DNA of 64,000 nucleotides from the NCBI RefSeq assembly GCF_002192535.1, contig NZ_NAIA01000001.1, forward strand, positions 247,333 to 311,332, in the 5' to 3' direction. The position numbers were made by a program, and so were the translations under genes. The notes beneath the pieces were generated by a model. It was not told the DNA's origin. It saw nothing but the letters and a program-made list of their open reading frames with translations, and ran no database searches. This DNA is from Polynucleobacter hirudinilacicola (GTDB lineage Bacteria > Pseudomonadota > Gammaproteobacteria > Burkholderiales > Burkholderiaceae). The stretch's first letter is position 1. Each line of letters begins with the position of its first letter. Positions 18,388 through 28,570 of this stretch are shown here, in pieces.

Positions 18388-18989
18388 GATTTGGTAGATT
18401 TAATTAGGGTTGGTTTAATGCCCATACTGTTTAATTTATCTCGCACAGAATTAGTCTCTTCAGGACTGTTATAGGGGCCTAAGCGTACACGCCATAGGGT
18501 ATTACCGTCTGCTGTGACCTCGCTTAATTGAGCCTGAATTCCTTGAATTGCTAAATTGGCTTTTTGTGCATCCGCATCAGCTCGCTTTACAAAGGCGCCC
18601 ACTTGCAAGAAGTAAATAGCATCTGATTTTGCTGTTGGTGCAGGTGTAGTTTCAGCAGGCTTCTTGCCACCAACTAAATCAGCAATTGGGTCAGATGCAA
18701 CAGGTGCCTGTGATTTTCCTTGCAAAGGCTTATTCAAATCCAGTTGTTCGACTGGAGCAGCCGACTCGCCTTCAGCGGGAACCGCAGCAGGCTTAATTGT
18801 CAGCGGTAAATTTGGTGCGCGCACCCCAGGTCTCTCTTGGGGCGTGTTTTTGGAAAGATAGAACGCAATCACGAAGGCAATGCCTAAGCCAGCACCCAAG
18901 CCCAATACAAAGCCCAAGATAGTGCCACCGTATTGGGTATTGTTGCCATCAATCTTCATGAAGCCAGTTTGTTGATTCGGTTTTTTCAT
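18384..18989 (-). CDS. SPOR-domain membrane protein
   Basis: A 201-residue bitopic protein: short cytoplasmic N-terminus, one transmembrane helix near residues 24-44 (ILGFVLGLGAGLGIAFVIAF), a proline/alanine-rich linker and a C-terminal SPOR domain (FLQVGAFVKRADADAQKAN, LWRVRLGPYNSPEE). SPOR domains bind peptidoglycan stripped of stem peptides at division sites, so it is FtsN-like in layout, though shorter. It lies between argS and dsbA, 38 bases after argS. Confidence 0.9.
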   Translation of the reverse strand: MKKPNQQTGFMKIDGNNTQYGGTILGFVLGLGAGLGIAFVIAFYLSKNTPQERPGVRAPNLPLTIKPAAVPAEGESAAPVEQLDLNKPLQGKSQAPVASDPIADLVGGKKPAETTPAPTAKSDAIYFLQVGAFVKRADADAQKANLAIQGIQAQLSEVTADGNTLWRVRLGPYNSPEETNSVRDKLNSMGIKPTLIKSTKS

Positions 18990-19027
18990 TATTTCCTCAT
19001 CTTACATTTTCACTTCATACGCCGCTA

Positions 19028-20755
19028 TTACATCTTAACGGGTGCAGATACCCCTAATACTTTTAATCCATTTTGCAACACTTGGCGGGTTGCCAATAGT
19101 AGCGCCAAACGGGCCGCTTTCAGATTCTGATCATCTACCAATACACGGTCTGCGTTGTAAAAGGTGTGGAAATCTCCTGCAAGGTCGCGCAAATAGAAAG
19201 CAAGCGCATGGGGGGCTAACTCAGCCGCAGCATCAGTCAGCACCTCAGGGTACTCAGCCAAACGACGCAAGAGATGGTCTGATGCTTTGCTTTGCAATAA
19301 AGATAAGTTGGCTGAGGCTAAATCAGAAATTTGTCCGCCCCACTGTTGCAAGATAGAGTTGATACGCGCATGCGCATACTGAACATAGAACACAGGGTTC
19401 TCATCATTTTGCTGTAAGGCCAAATCAATATCGAATACAAATTCAGTATCTGCTTTGCGTGAGATCAAGAAAAAACGTACTGCATCACGACCGCGTTGCA
19501 AGGCCAATTCTCTCTCTTCGGGCGTCATTTCAGGGATAACACCGCCGGACCATTCAACTAAATCACGCACGGTGACATATGAACCTGCACGTTTAGAAAT
19601 CTTTACCTCTTCACCATGACGCATCACGGTCACCATCTTATGCAACACATAATCTGGATAAGTCTTCGGAATATCCCAGCCACGCTTTTGCGCCACGCCT
19701 TGCAAGCCAGAGCGGACACGGGCTATCGTGCCATGGTGGTCACTTCCCTGCACATTAATTACTTTATGGAAACCGCGATTCCATTTACTGGTGTGATATG
19801 CCACATCAGGAACAAAGTAAGTAAAACTGCCATCTGACTTGCGCATGACGCGATCTTTATCATCGCCATCCTCTGTAGTTTTTAACCACAATGCGCCCTC
19901 AGACTCATAGGTCTTACCAATACTTTGTAGGTCACCGACAATTTGCGCGACACTGCCATCGGTATACAAAGAAGATTCTAGGTAGTAGCAATCAAATTGC
20001 ACGCCGAAGGTTTTCAAATCAATATCTTGTTCATTACGTAAATAGGCAACTGCAAATTGGCGGATAGCTTCAAGATCCGCTTGATATTGTGAAGAGGCTT
20101 TAAAAGCGGCCGCAATCTCGGCAATATATTCACCGTTATAAGCCTGCTCTGGCCAGGCTGCATCGCCAGGCTTTAAGCCATTCAAACGGGCTTGAACCGA
20201 TAAGGCCAGATTTGCAATTTGCACACCAGCATCGTTGTAATAAAACTCACGATGTACCTTGATTCCCTGGGTGGCTAATAAATTTGCTAGCGCATCGCCA
20301 AGTGCAGCTTGTCTGCCATGACCAACATGCAATGGACCCGTTGGATTTGCTGAAACAAATTCAATCATGGCGCTTGCCACTGGAGCGCTCCCTTTTGGCA
20401 ACTCTCCAAAATGAGCGCCTTCCGTCAGGATCTCATTAACTACGACTGTTTTGGCAGCATTACTTAAGCGGAAATTGATAAATCCAGGGCCTGCTATTTC
20501 ACATGAAGTGATCAGTTGGTCAAATCCGGACTCTTTTTGCAAGCGCTCCACCAAAGCCTGGGCCAGCTCTCTCGGATTGAGCTTCCAAGCCTTAGATAAC
20601 TGAAGTGCAATATTGCAAGCGACGTCACCGTGATCAACCGCCTTAGGGCGCTCTAAACGCGGTGCTGGTGGCTGGTCGAAGCCGCGCTCCTGAGCTAGGC
20701 TCCCAAGTGCACTGCTAAGCATCTCAATTAAACGATTTTTATTGGTTAGCAACAT
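19028..20755 (-). CDS. argS: Arginyl-tRNA synthetase
   Basis: Charges tRNA-Arg. A class I synthetase of 575 residues, a normal length. The HIGH-type motif is HVGH at 143-146 within [14 protein letters not shown], and the KMSK-like motif is in [14 protein letters not shown]. The C-terminal anticodon-binding region ends [14 protein letters not shown] and [13 protein letters not shown]. It is the first gene of argS-SPOR-dsbA and is divergent from the DUF1840 gene. Confidence 0.97.
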   Translation of the reverse strand: MLLTNKNRLIEMLSSALGSLAQERGFDQPPAPRLERPKAVDHGDVACNIALQLSKAWKLNPRELAQALVERLQKESGFDQLITSCEIAGPGFINFRLSNAAKTVVVNEILTEGAHFGELPKGSAPVASAMIEFVSANPTGPLHVGHGRQAALGDALANLLATQGIKVHREFYYNDAGVQIANLALSVQARLNGLKPGDAAWPEQAYNGEYIAEIAAAFKASSQYQADLEAIRQFAVAYLRNEQDIDLKTFGVQFDCYYLESSLYTDGSVAQIVGDLQSIGKTYESEGALWLKTTEDGDDKDRVMRKSDGSFTYFVPDVAYHTSKWNRGFHKVINVQGSDHHGTIARVRSGLQGVAQKRGWDIPKTYPDYVLHKMVTVMRHGEEVKISKRAGSYVTVRDLVEWSGGVIPEMTPEERELALQRGRDAVRFFLISRKADTEFVFDIDLALQQNDENPVFYVQYAHARINSILQQWGGQISDLASANLSLLQSKASDHLLRRLAEYPEVLTDAAAELAPHALAFYLRDLAGDFHTFYNADRVLVDDQNLKAARLALLLATRQVLQNGLKVLGVSAPVKM

Positions 20756-20790
20756 AGAAGAGTGAGTTTATCAGGTGGTAAGCTATAGAA

Positions 20791-21108
20791 ATGATCTATC
20801 AATTTCGCTCAAAAGCTGGTCCAGACGTCATTATGCTGGGGGATTTGACCAAGCGAATTTTCGATATTTTGGGTCGTCCGCTAGAGCCCCGTGGAATCCT
20901 GACCGTTGAGCATCTCCCTGTTCTCATTACAGCTCTAGAGACTGCCATCCTCAAAGACCTTGAAGAGCGCTCCAAAACGCAGGATGAACCCAAAGAATCT
21001 ACTGAAAAACCAAAGCTGACTGATCGCCTTGGGCAGCGGGCCTATCCATTCTTAGAACTAATGAAGCAAGCCAAAGCTAAAGACGAGCCCGTGATGTGGG
21101 GCGTTTAA
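20791..21108 (+). CDS. DUF1840 family protein
   Basis: A 105-residue protein recognised from [16 protein letters not shown] at its start and [12 protein letters not shown] near its end, both conserved in DUF1840 of betaproteobacteria. The middle is charged and likely helical. There is no known function. Its last four bases overlap the convergent metH C-terminal gene. Confidence 0.88.
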   Translation: MIYQFRSKAGPDVIMLGDLTKRIFDILGRPLEPRGILTVEHLPVLITALETAILKDLEERSKTQDEPKESTEKPKLTDRLGQRAYPFLELMKQAKAKDEPVMWGV

Positions 21109-23855
21109 TCTATTAAGCTTGCCAATTGACGGCGTATGTCTTCGACTGACTCGCCACGTCGTTTAGCTAAATCTTCAATCTGATCGACTGAGATTTTCCC
21201 CACATTGAAATAACGCGCATCTGGATGAGCGAGATAAAAACCGCTCACGCTAGAAGCGGGGTTCATGGCCATTGACTCAGTTAGGGTCATACCAATATCT
21301 TCAGAGCCAATCACTCTTAGTAAATCTTTTTTGACTTCATGGGCTGGGCATGCCGGATATCCCGGTGCAGGACGAATACCGCGGTACTCTTCATTGATCA
21401 TTTGATCGTTCGTCAAAATCTCATCTGTGGCATAACCCCACAAATCAGTACGTACACGGTGATGCATCAGTTCGGCAAATGCCTCTGCTAATCGATCAGC
21501 CAAAGCCTTCAACATAATCGCACTGTAGTCATCATGCTTGGCCTGAAACTCTGCAACCTTCTTCTCCACACCATGACCAGTCGTAACTGCAAAACAACCC
21601 AGGTAGTCAGCGACACCAGAATCTTTGGGAGCAACATAGTCTGCTAAAGAACGGTTAGGTCTGCGTACTCCATCAACCACTGGACGCTCAGCCTGTTGGC
21701 GCAAGTTATGCCACACAAATAGTGGATGTTCGCGCGCCTCATCACTATACAAAACGATATCGTCACCAATCGTATTAGCAGGATAGAAAGCGACGACGGC
21801 ATCGGCTTGCAACCATTGACCTTTAATCAATTTATCCAACAATGCCTTGGCGTCTTCATATACTTTACGCGCCTCAACGCCCACAACCTCATCATCCAAA
21901 ATGGCTGGAAACTTACCAGCAAGATCCCAGGTCTGAAAGAATGGCGTCCAGTCAATGTATTTGGCAATATCGCTTAGTGCAAAGTTTTTAAATACACGAC
22001 GGCCAATAAATTTTGGTTTTTCTGGAACATAAGAAGACCAGTTAATGAGCTCGCGATTTTTACGGGCTGCTTCTAAAGAAATTGTTGGGGCCGCCTTCTT
22101 ATTGGCATGCTGCTCACGAATGCGTACATAGTCATCACGCAAGTCTTGAATAAATTTCTTAGCACTCTCATCAGAAAGTAAACTTGAAGCAACTGATACT
22201 GAGCGAGATGCGTCTGGCACATAAACTACAGGACCATCATAATGTGGAGCGATTTTCACGGCAGTGTGCACACGCGAGGTTGTCGCACCACCAATCATCA
22301 ATGGAATCTGACGCTCACGGAAATAATCATCACGCTGCATTTCTTGAGCAACATAAGTCATTTCTTCAAGTGACGGTGTAATCAAACCAGAAAGACCGAC
22401 GATATCGGCATTTTCTTCCTTAGCGCGCTTCAGAATTTCGGCACAAGGAACCATCACACCCATATTGGCAACTTCAAAGTTATTACATTGCAAGACCACG
22501 GTCACAATATTTTTGCCAATGTCGTGTACGTCACCTTTCACAGTAGCCATCACGATCTTACCTTTAGCCTTAGCTTCACCGCCAGCAGCAACATGTTGGC
22601 GCTTCTCTTCCTCAATGTAAGGAATCAGAATCGCAACTGCTTGCTTCATGACTCGCGCACTCTTGACTACTTGAGGCAAAAACATTTTTCCGGCACCGAA
22701 TAAATCACCGACGACATTCATGCCATCCATGAGTGGGCCTTCAATCACTTCGATTGGTCTGCCACCTGAGCCCATGATTTCAGCACGCAGCTCTTCCGTA
22801 TCTTCTTCAATAAACGTAGTGATGCCGTGGACTAGTGCATGCGTTAAGCGTTCACGCACTAACGCCTCACGCCATATCAAGTTCTCTACCTGCTTAGCAC
22901 CGCCGCCTTTAAATTGATCGGCGATATCCAATAAACGCTCAGTTGGTGTTTTGCCATCCTTCTCTTTAAAGCGGTTCAAGACCACATCCTCAACGCGCTC
23001 ACGCAGCTCTGGATCTAAATCAGCGTAGACGCCCAGCTGACCAGCATTCACAATGCCCATATCCATGCCAGCTTGAATGGCGTGATACAAAAACACGGTA
23101 TGAATAGCTTCGCGCACACGATCATTACCGCGGAATGAGAAGCTCACATTAGAGACGCCACCACTAACTTTGGCGCCCGGAAGATTCTCTTTTATCCAAC
23201 GCGTAGCGTTAATAAAGTCAACCGCATAGTTATCATGCTCTTCAATACCAGTGGCAATCGCAAAAATATTCGGGTCAAAAATAATATCTTCTGCAGGAAA
23301 GCCAAGTTCATTCACCAAGATGTCATAGCAGCGCTGGCAAATTTCTGTTTTGCGTTTGAATGTATCGGCTTGACCAACCTCATCAAAAGCCATGACTACA
23401 GATGCGGCGCCGTATCGACGAATCAAACGCGCCTGCTGTCTAAAGGGCTCTTCACCTTCCTTGAGAGAGATTGAATTCACAATCGGCTTACCCTGAATAC
23501 ATTTCAGGCCGGCCTCAATTACACTCCACTTAGATGAGTCGATCATGATTGGAACCCGAGCAATATCAGGCTCAGAAGCAATGAGATTTAAGAAGCGTGT
23601 CATTGCTGCTTCAGAATCTAACATCGCTTCGTCCATATTGATGTCGATTACTTGCGCACCATTCTCAACCTGTTGGCGCGCTACTGCGAGTGCTTCATCA
23701 AATTGATTGTTCAAAATCATGCGAGCAAATGCTTTGGAGCCTGTTACGTTAGTACGCTCACCAATATTCACAAAACCAACATCTGGCGTAACGTTAAATG
23801 ACTCCAGGCCGGAAAGCTTCATCGCTGGCATGGATTTTTTATCAAAATTACTCAT
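21105..23855 (-). CDS. metH: Cobalamin-dependent methionine synthase, folate/B12/activation part
   Basis: The 916-residue C-terminal three quarters of MetH. Domains in order: methyltetrahydrofolate-binding pterin domain ([15 protein letters not shown] near residue 29), cobalamin-binding cap and Rossmann domains with [11 protein letters not shown] near 441-451 holding the cobalt-ligating histidine, and the SAM-dependent reactivation domain ([29 protein letters not shown]). The homocysteine-binding domain is a separate gene just upstream, overlapping by four bases. Together the two parts total 1270 residues, close to the 1227 of E. coli MetH, so this is a clean split and not a frameshift. Split MetH is known in Burkholderiaceae. 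Confidence 0.95.
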   Translation of the reverse strand: MSNFDKKSMPAMKLSGLESFNVTPDVGFVNIGERTNVTGSKAFARMILNNQFDEALAVARQQVENGAQVIDINMDEAMLDSEAAMTRFLNLIASEPDIARVPIMIDSSKWSVIEAGLKCIQGKPIVNSISLKEGEEPFRQQARLIRRYGAASVVMAFDEVGQADTFKRKTEICQRCYDILVNELGFPAEDIIFDPNIFAIATGIEEHDNYAVDFINATRWIKENLPGAKVSGGVSNVSFSFRGNDRVREAIHTVFLYHAIQAGMDMGIVNAGQLGVYADLDPELRERVEDVVLNRFKEKDGKTPTERLLDIADQFKGGGAKQVENLIWREALVRERLTHALVHGITTFIEEDTEELRAEIMGSGGRPIEVIEGPLMDGMNVVGDLFGAGKMFLPQVVKSARVMKQAVAILIPYIEEEKRQHVAAGGEAKAKGKIVMATVKGDVHDIGKNIVTVVLQCNNFEVANMGVMVPCAEILKRAKEENADIVGLSGLITPSLEEMTYVAQEMQRDDYFRERQIPLMIGGATTSRVHTAVKIAPHYDGPVVYVPDASRSVSVASSLLSDESAKKFIQDLRDDYVRIREQHANKKAAPTISLEAARKNRELINWSSYVPEKPKFIGRRVFKNFALSDIAKYIDWTPFFQTWDLAGKFPAILDDEVVGVEARKVYEDAKALLDKLIKGQWLQADAVVAFYPANTIGDDIVLYSDEAREHPLFVWHNLRQQAERPVVDGVRRPNRSLADYVAPKDSGVADYLGCFAVTTGHGVEKKVAEFQAKHDDYSAIMLKALADRLAEAFAELMHHRVRTDLWGYATDEILTNDQMINEEYRGIRPAPGYPACPAHEVKKDLLRVIGSEDIGMTLTESMAMNPASSVSGFYLAHPDARYFNVGKISVDQIEDLAKRRGESVEDIRRQLASLID

Positions 23856-24916
23856 GCTGCAGCCTCAGAATCTTCACGATAAAAAACGCGTGGCTTACGC
23901 TTTGCAACTGCATTAGCAATTGCGCGAATGTGATCTGGTGTAGTGCCACAGCAACCACCTACCAAGTTCACTAGCCCATCTTTAGCAAAGCCATCAACTA
24001 GGCTTGAAGTAATGTTTGGGGTTTCATCAAAGCCGGTATCGCTCATTGGATTTGGCAAGCCGGCATTGGGGTAACAAGAAATTGCTGCATCACAAATTCG
24101 TGAGAGCTCGGCAATGTAAGGGCGCATCAAAGCAGCGCCTAGCGCGCAGTTCAGGCCAAATGTAAGTGGCTTAATGTGGCGCAAGCTATTCCAAAATGCC
24201 TCAACCGTTTGCCCAGAAAGAATTCGTCCGGAGGCATCGGTTACTGTTCCAGAAATCATTACAGGTAAACGCTCGCCCGTTTCTTCAAAGAATTCATCTA
24301 ACGCAAACAATGCCGCCTTAGCGTTCAACGTATCAAAAATGGTTTCAACCAAAAATAAATCAACTCCACCAGCAAACAAACCTTCAATCTGTTCACGATA
24401 AGAAGCCCGTAAAGCATCAAAGGTGACGTTACGCGCGCCCGGATCATTGACATCGGGAGAAATACTGGCTGTCTTTGGTGTGGGGCCAATTGCTCCAGCC
24501 GCAAAACGGGGTTTATCGGCCGTACTATATTTTTCACAAGCTGCGCGAGCAAGCTTTGCGGAAACCTCATTCATCTCGCGCGCAAGCCCAGCCATTTTGT
24601 AATCTTCTTGAGCAACTGAGGTCGCACCAAAAGTATTGGTTTCAATAATGTCGGCACCAGCATCTAAATACTGCTCATGTATCTTGCTAATAATTTGAGG
24701 TTGGGTCAAAACCAAGAGCTCGTTGTTGCCTTTGATATCTCCAGGATGATCAGCAAATCGGGTGTTACCAGGTAAACCACGGTAGTCAGCCTCAGTCAAT
24801 TTGTACTGCTGAATCATGGTGCCCATGGCTCCATCCAAAATCAGAATGCGCTGCTTCAGCAGATCGGGAAGCGCCTGACCACGGGTATAGGACTGGGAAA
24901 TACCATTAGATTGCAT
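23852..24916 (-). CDS. metH: Cobalamin-dependent methionine synthase, homocysteine-binding part
   Basis: A 354-residue homocysteine S-methyltransferase domain matching the N-terminal part of MetH. Seen: [16 protein letters not shown] at the start, and the zinc-binding cysteines in FGLNCALGA and [12 protein letters not shown]. It must pair with the following gene, which carries the folate and cobalamin domains. Both are coupled by an ATGA overlap at 23852-23855. It is divergent from phaM, with a 74-base gap that holds both promoters. I saw no SAH riboswitch there, although some relatives place one before metH. Confidence 0.94.
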   Translation of the reverse strand: MQSNGISQSYTRGQALPDLLKQRILILDGAMGTMIQQYKLTEADYRGLPGNTRFADHPGDIKGNNELLVLTQPQIISKIHEQYLDAGADIIETNTFGATSVAQEDYKMAGLAREMNEVSAKLARAACEKYSTADKPRFAAGAIGPTPKTASISPDVNDPGARNVTFDALRASYREQIEGLFAGGVDLFLVETIFDTLNAKAALFALDEFFEETGERLPVMISGTVTDASGRILSGQTVEAFWNSLRHIKPLTFGLNCALGAALMRPYIAELSRICDAAISCYPNAGLPNPMSDTGFDETPNITSSLVDGFAKDGLVNLVGGCCGTTPDHIRAIANAVAKRKPRVFYREDSEAAA

Positions 24917-24990
24917 TGATTAACCGGGATAAATCTCTAGAATCCCTTATTCTATTGGAAAAGCCACTTTTCATTTAACCCGGAGTAGGT

Positions 24991-25446
24991 ATGTTTGGAA
25001 CAATTCCAGAATTTAATCAAAGCCTTGAAATGTTTAAGACCATGTGGGGACAGGGTGCCGCAGGTCAAGCTGGGCAATTTCCCTTCACTACAGATGCCTC
25101 TAAAGCCGCTGGCGGCTTTGCCTCAGCCTTTCCAGGGCTGGACATTGATGAACTAGAAAAGCGCATCAAGGACCTCAAAAGCGTTGAGAATTGGCTCAAT
25201 TTGAACCTCAACATTCTCAAGTCCACCATTCAAGGCCTAGAAGTACAGCACGCCACAATGATGGCGCTAAAGTCATTTGGGGATGCGGTATCTGCAGCGG
25301 GTGCTGCAGCAACAGCACCAAATGAAGAGTCGAATACTAAAACAAGCAGCGTTAAGGCTAAACCACGGAAAACCTCAACACGCCGTCCTCGCAAAGCCGG
25401 CGATCCAACTTTCCTCGACGAAGTAGGTAATTCAGATGGGCAATAG
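24991..25446 (+). CDS. phaM: PhaM-type polyhydroxyalkanoate granule regulatory protein
   Basis: A 151-residue protein with the N-terminal signature IPEFNQSLEMFKTMWG and a hydrophobic central helix region of PhaM. PhaM activates PHA synthase, binds granules and links them to the nucleoid. The tail is rich in lysine, arginine and proline (KAKPRKTSTRRPRKAG), as expected for DNA binding. The last 89 bases overlap the convergent MBL hydrolase, and a terminator-like hairpin lies 52 bases past the stop inside that gene. No PHA synthase gene is in the window. Confidence 0.86.
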   Translation: MFGTIPEFNQSLEMFKTMWGQGAAGQAGQFPFTTDASKAAGGFASAFPGLDIDELEKRIKDLKSVENWLNLNLNILKSTIQGLEVQHATMMALKSFGDAVSAAGAAATAPNEESNTKTSSVKAKPRKTSTRRPRKAGDPTFLDEVGNSDGQ

Positions 25447-26443
25447 CTTCGCCCATAGCAAAAGTAAGTTGATGAATATCTAGTTCACGCTTAAATAAAA
25501 CCGGCACTATCTCTCTAGCATGTGCCGGTTTTTTACATGCGCCAAGCGTATCTGCCAAACGGTCGTCATGATGCGCCTTCAGCTGTGCAATACGTGGCTT
25601 CATACCTGTAAATGGTTTGCCATGCGACGGCAAGACTAAGGTGTCATCAGGCAGAGGTAAGTAATCATCTAGAGAATCCAAATAAAGTCCCAATGGATCA
25701 GCATCTGGGTCAGCATCAAAGACGCTGACATTCGTTGAGATGCGTGGCAAGAGCATATCTCCGGAAATCAATACCCCTAAGTCTTTGCAAAAAAGTGAGG
25801 CATGCTCTGGTGCATGTCCATACCCCATAATGACCTGCCATTTTTTTCCGCCAATCAAAATAGTCTCGCCATCCATAATGCGACGATATTGACGAGGCAT
25901 ACCGGGGACCATATTGCTGTAGTAATTACTACGCGCCCGAATTTTTTCCAGATCTTCTGGTGCAGTCAAACCATGCTTCTGAAAATGATCTGCAGATCCA
26001 CCGCCGCCGGCACGCGCTCCAATGGCAGCGCCACCCTCTTTACAGCTTAGCCACTGTGCAGTTAGAAAATCTGTCATCGAGATCCACAAAGGTGCATTCC
26101 ATTTTTCACATAACCATTGCGATAAACCCACATGATCTGGATGCATATGCGTCACGAGTACTCTCAGAACTGGCAAGCCTTCTAACTGAGTTACAAAAAT
26201 CTTCTCCCACGAAGCCTTAGTCTCATCATTTGCAATACCGCAATCCACAATCGTCCAACCAGCAACGCCATCGATTTCATCACGCAAAAGCCAGAGATTA
26301 ATATGGTCTAAGGCAAATGGCAGCTTCATTCTGAGCCAACGAACCCCTGGCGCAATCTCAATAGTGCTGCCAAGCTCAGGAAACGCCTCTCCTAATGGAT
26401 AATGAATAGCACTTTCTGTTTTTGCCTGATTTTGGGTGCTCAT
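25358..26443 (-). CDS. MBL-fold metallo-hydrolase
   Basis: A 361-residue metallo-beta-lactamase-fold enzyme. The metal motif THMHPDHVG is at residues 98-106, further ligands are in GYGHAPEHASLF and the aspartate of LISGDMLLPR, and a late histidine is in LPSHGKPF. The C-terminal part (about 300-361) is a winged-helix-like region found in relatives of glyoxalase II and LACTB2; the MGEAIAHLNYLLRRGKL segment there looks genuine, so the 89-base overlap with phaM is probably real. Substrate unknown. A strong hairpin at 25499-25534 falls in codons about 304-315. Confidence 0.88.
   Translation of the reverse strand: MSTQNQAKTESAIHYPLGEAFPELGSTIEIAPGVRWLRMKLPFALDHINLWLLRDEIDGVAGWTIVDCGIANDETKASWEKIFVTQLEGLPVLRVLVTHMHPDHVGLSQWLCEKWNAPLWISMTDFLTAQWLSCKEGGAAIGARAGGGGSADHFQKHGLTAPEDLEKIRARSNYYSNMVPGMPRQYRRIMDGETILIGGKKWQVIMGYGHAPEHASLFCKDLGVLISGDMLLPRISTNVSVFDADPDADPLGLYLDSLDDYLPLPDDTLVLPSHGKPFTGMKPRIAQLKAHHDDRLADTLGACKKPAHAREIVPVLFKRELDIHQLTFAMGEAIAHLNYLLRRGKLDRRLCEDGVLRFSVV
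25499..25534 (+). terminator. Intrinsic terminator of phaM inside the opposing MBL gene
   Basis: AACCGGCAC (25499-25507) and GTGCCGGTT (25522-25530) form a perfect 9-bp stem, and the plus strand continues to give six T in a row (25529-25534). This fits a terminator for phaM. The minus strand also continues TTTTATTT after the stem, so the element looks bidirectional, yet on that strand it lies in the middle of the MBL coding sequence. Confidence 0.8.
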
Positions 26444-26482
26444 GGTTTGAATTTTTTCTGTTGAATTGCGATTAGGTTTATT

Positions 26483-26659
26483 TTGACAACTGTCCCATCA
26501 CCTTGCATCAATTGGTGCGATATCAATCCTGAAAATGGTTACTGTCGCGGATGCTATCGCACGCTTACTGAAATTGCAGATTGGTCTGATCTTTCTAATC
26601 CCGAGAAGCTTGAGGTTTGGTCCAAACTGAATTCACGCAAACCTCAAACACCAGAGTAA
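26483..26659 (+). CDS. DUF1289 family protein, TTG start
   Basis: A small frame of 58 residues read from a TTG at 26483, with AGG six bases upstream. The translation begins MTTVPSPCINWCDINP and continues NGYCRGCYRTLTEIADW. The four cysteines in a CxxxC and CxxC pattern plus the RTLxEIxxW motif are the hallmark of DUF1289. No ATG or GTG lies in frame. The function is unknown; the cysteines suggest metal or iron-sulfur binding. It is divergent from the MBL gene and converges on the quinone oxidoreductase. Confidence 0.82.
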   Translation: MTTVPSPCINWCDINPENGYCRGCYRTLTEIADWSDLSNPEKLEVWSKLNSRKPQTPE

Positions 26660-26671
26660 ATTTATAGGCGC

Positions 26672-27655
26672 TTACTTATTTACATCCACAATTAAGCGAC
26701 CACGTACATTACCCGCCATTAACTCTTGCGCATACTTCAAAGATTCTTCTAAGGTAATTTCGTGAGAGATTTCATCCAAAGTTTTTAGATCAACTAATTT
26801 GCTCAATTGCTCATAAGCAGCAATCCGTTTTGCACGCGGTACGGTTACGCTATTGATGCCATAGAGAGTCACGCCACGCAGAATAAATGGTGCAACACTG
26901 GATGGGAAATCCATACCTTGAGCAAGCCCGCAAGCTGCCACCGCACCATCGCTCTTTGTTTGTGCACAAGCATTGGCCAAGGTATGACTGCCAACGCTAT
27001 CGACTACTGCCGCCCAGCGCTCTTTTGCTAAAGGCTTGCCTGGGGAAGATAAAGTGGCGCGGTCAATCACTTCAGCAGCGCCTAATTTCTTTAAATAATC
27101 TGCCTCAGCCATTCGGCCAGTACTAGCGACAACGGTAAAGCCAAGCTTACTTAATAAGGTGATTGCAAAGCTTCCAACCCCACCTGCCGCACCAGTCACC
27201 AATACTTCGCCATCGCTCGGCTTAAGACCATGCTTTTGCAATGCCATGACACAAAGCATGGCGGTGTAGCCCGCCGTACCAATTGCTAAAGCTTGCTTGG
27301 CCGTAAACCCTTTAGGAAGTGGAATTAACCAATCAGCCTTGACTCTAGCCTGCTGCGCCAAACCACCCCAATGGCCCTCACCCACTCCCCAGCCATTCAA
27401 GAGCACCATCTCTCCTGTCTTGAAGTCTGGGCTGGTGCTCTCCACAACCTCGCCAGCAAAATCGATTCCTGGAACCATTGGAAAGCTTCTCACCACAGGA
27501 CCTTTACCAGTGATCGCTAAGCCATCCTTGTAGTTAAGAGTGGAGTAAAGAACTTTAACTTGAACCTCCCCCTCCGGTAGGCTAGCCTCATCAGCCTGCC
27601 CCAACTCTGCGCGATAGCCCTGCTCATCCTTATTCACCAATATTGCTCTAAACAT
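26672..27655 (-). CDS. MDR-family oxidoreductase (AcuI/YhdH type)
   Basis: A 327-residue zinc-free medium-chain reductase. Seen: MFRAILVNKDEQGYRAEL, LNYKDGLAITGKGPVV, GIDFAGEVV and the NADPH fold VTGAAGGVGSFAITLLSKLG, all typical of the AcuI/YhdH acrylyl-CoA reductase group. Family members reduce acryloyl-CoA to propionyl-CoA with NADPH, and here that would serve detoxification of acrylate-like intermediates (inference). It stands alone between DUF1289 and a small lipoprotein gene. Confidence 0.9.
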   Translation of the reverse strand: MFRAILVNKDEQGYRAELGQADEASLPEGEVQVKVLYSTLNYKDGLAITGKGPVVRSFPMVPGIDFAGEVVESTSPDFKTGEMVLLNGWGVGEGHWGGLAQQARVKADWLIPLPKGFTAKQALAIGTAGYTAMLCVMALQKHGLKPSDGEVLVTGAAGGVGSFAITLLSKLGFTVVASTGRMAEADYLKKLGAAEVIDRATLSSPGKPLAKERWAAVVDSVGSHTLANACAQTKSDGAVAACGLAQGMDFPSSVAPFILRGVTLYGINSVTVPRAKRIAAYEQLSKLVDLKTLDEISHEITLEESLKYAQELMAGNVRGRLIVDVNK

Positions 27656-27742
27656 GTCTCTTCCTTTTATAACGGGGCATTTTCCCGCAACAAATGCTTA
27701 ATAGGTTTATCCTAACGAGCATTGCTCATTATGGAGGCTTCC

Positions 27743-28039
27743 ATGAAAAAAATTCTACTATTAACTGCGATTTCTAGCTTGATACTCACGGGGTGCTATT
27801 CGACTCAAATCAATATGTCTATGGGTAATATGCGCTTAATTTCTTCCAGCGCTGATCCACAGGATGTCATGGACTTTGCTAGCAAAGCCTGTAGAAATGA
27901 TTTTTATGAAGGTGCTAGCTTCTTATCTAAAGCAGGCAAGGAATATCGCTTTAAATGCGTGAAGGCCCAAGATAATGAAATATTAATTCCTATTCCAGGG
28001 ACAACTATCGCTCCTGCAGTAAAAGCAGAAGCAAAGTAA
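27743..28039 (+). CDS. Small putative lipoprotein
   Basis: A 98-residue protein starting at 27743, where GGAGG lies five bases upstream. The frame is open a little further upstream, but that ribosome site decides the start. MKKILLLTAISSLILTGCYS is a lipoprotein signal with a cysteine at residue 18. The mature part has two more cysteines (KACRNDFYEG and FKCVKAQD), which may form a disulfide, and ends in a proline-containing tail. No family is recognised. A flavin reductase gene follows within 11 bases. Confidence 0.72.
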   Translation: MKKILLLTAISSLILTGCYSTQINMSMGNMRLISSSADPQDVMDFASKACRNDFYEGASFLSKAGKEYRFKCVKAQDNEILIPIPGTTIAPAVKAEAK

Positions 28040-28049
28040 GTAAAGTTTG

Positions 28050-28550
28050 ATGACCCCATTTACCTCACAAGAGCTACGCAAAGGATTCGCATCATTTGCT
28101 ACCGGGGTCACCGTCATTACCTGCATTGATGAAAATCAAGGTCATCATGGAGTCACCATCAGCTCATTTAACTCAGTTTCTCTTGAGCCACCCCTTATCC
28201 TGTGGAGCCTAAAGAGGCATTCTCGTTTAATGCCTTGGGTAGAAGTGGGGAAGAAACATCTTATTCATGTACTTGAACGCTCCCAAGAAAATTTAGCCAT
28301 GCACTTTGCTACCGTAAAGCAGGAGCAATTTGTCAATGTTGGACATAAGTTAGCTGCTAGCGGACTCACTCAGATCAATGATTGTGTTGCTTACTATGAA
28401 TGTGAAACTGTTTCCGTGCATATAGGTGGAGACCACAACATCATTGTTGCCAAAGTGATTAACTTAAAGAATCATCCAGACAAAGAGCCGCTCATTTTTG
28501 CTCGCAGTAAATTTGTTGGTCTTGATTTCACAGAAACAAAAACTACTTAA
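28050..28550 (+). CDS. Flavin reductase family protein
   Basis: A 166-residue FMN-binding reductase domain protein: FTSQELRKGFASFATGVTVIT and GVTISSFNSVSLEPPLILWSL match the flavin-reductase-like fold of HpaC-type enzymes, which supply reduced flavin to monooxygenases. No partner monooxygenase is adjacent. The start is the ATG at 28050; a TTG three bases earlier is possible. It probably forms an operon with the lipoprotein before it and the GST after it. Confidence 0.88.
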   Translation: MTPFTSQELRKGFASFATGVTVITCIDENQGHHGVTISSFNSVSLEPPLILWSLKRHSRLMPWVEVGKKHLIHVLERSQENLAMHFATVKQEQFVNVGHKLAASGLTQINDCVAYYECETVSVHIGGDHNIIVAKVINLKNHPDKEPLIFARSKFVGLDFTETKTT

Positions 28551-28570
28551 ATGGTCTTGAAGGAACTGTC

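Noticed and set aside
23852..23855. metH looked like a frameshifted gene
   Set aside because: Both parts have complete domains, sensible ends and an ATGA overlap, and split MetH is known in this group.
24917..24990. Possible SAH riboswitch upstream of metH
   Set aside because: The 74-base gap contains none of the conserved aptamer segments seen before ahcY.
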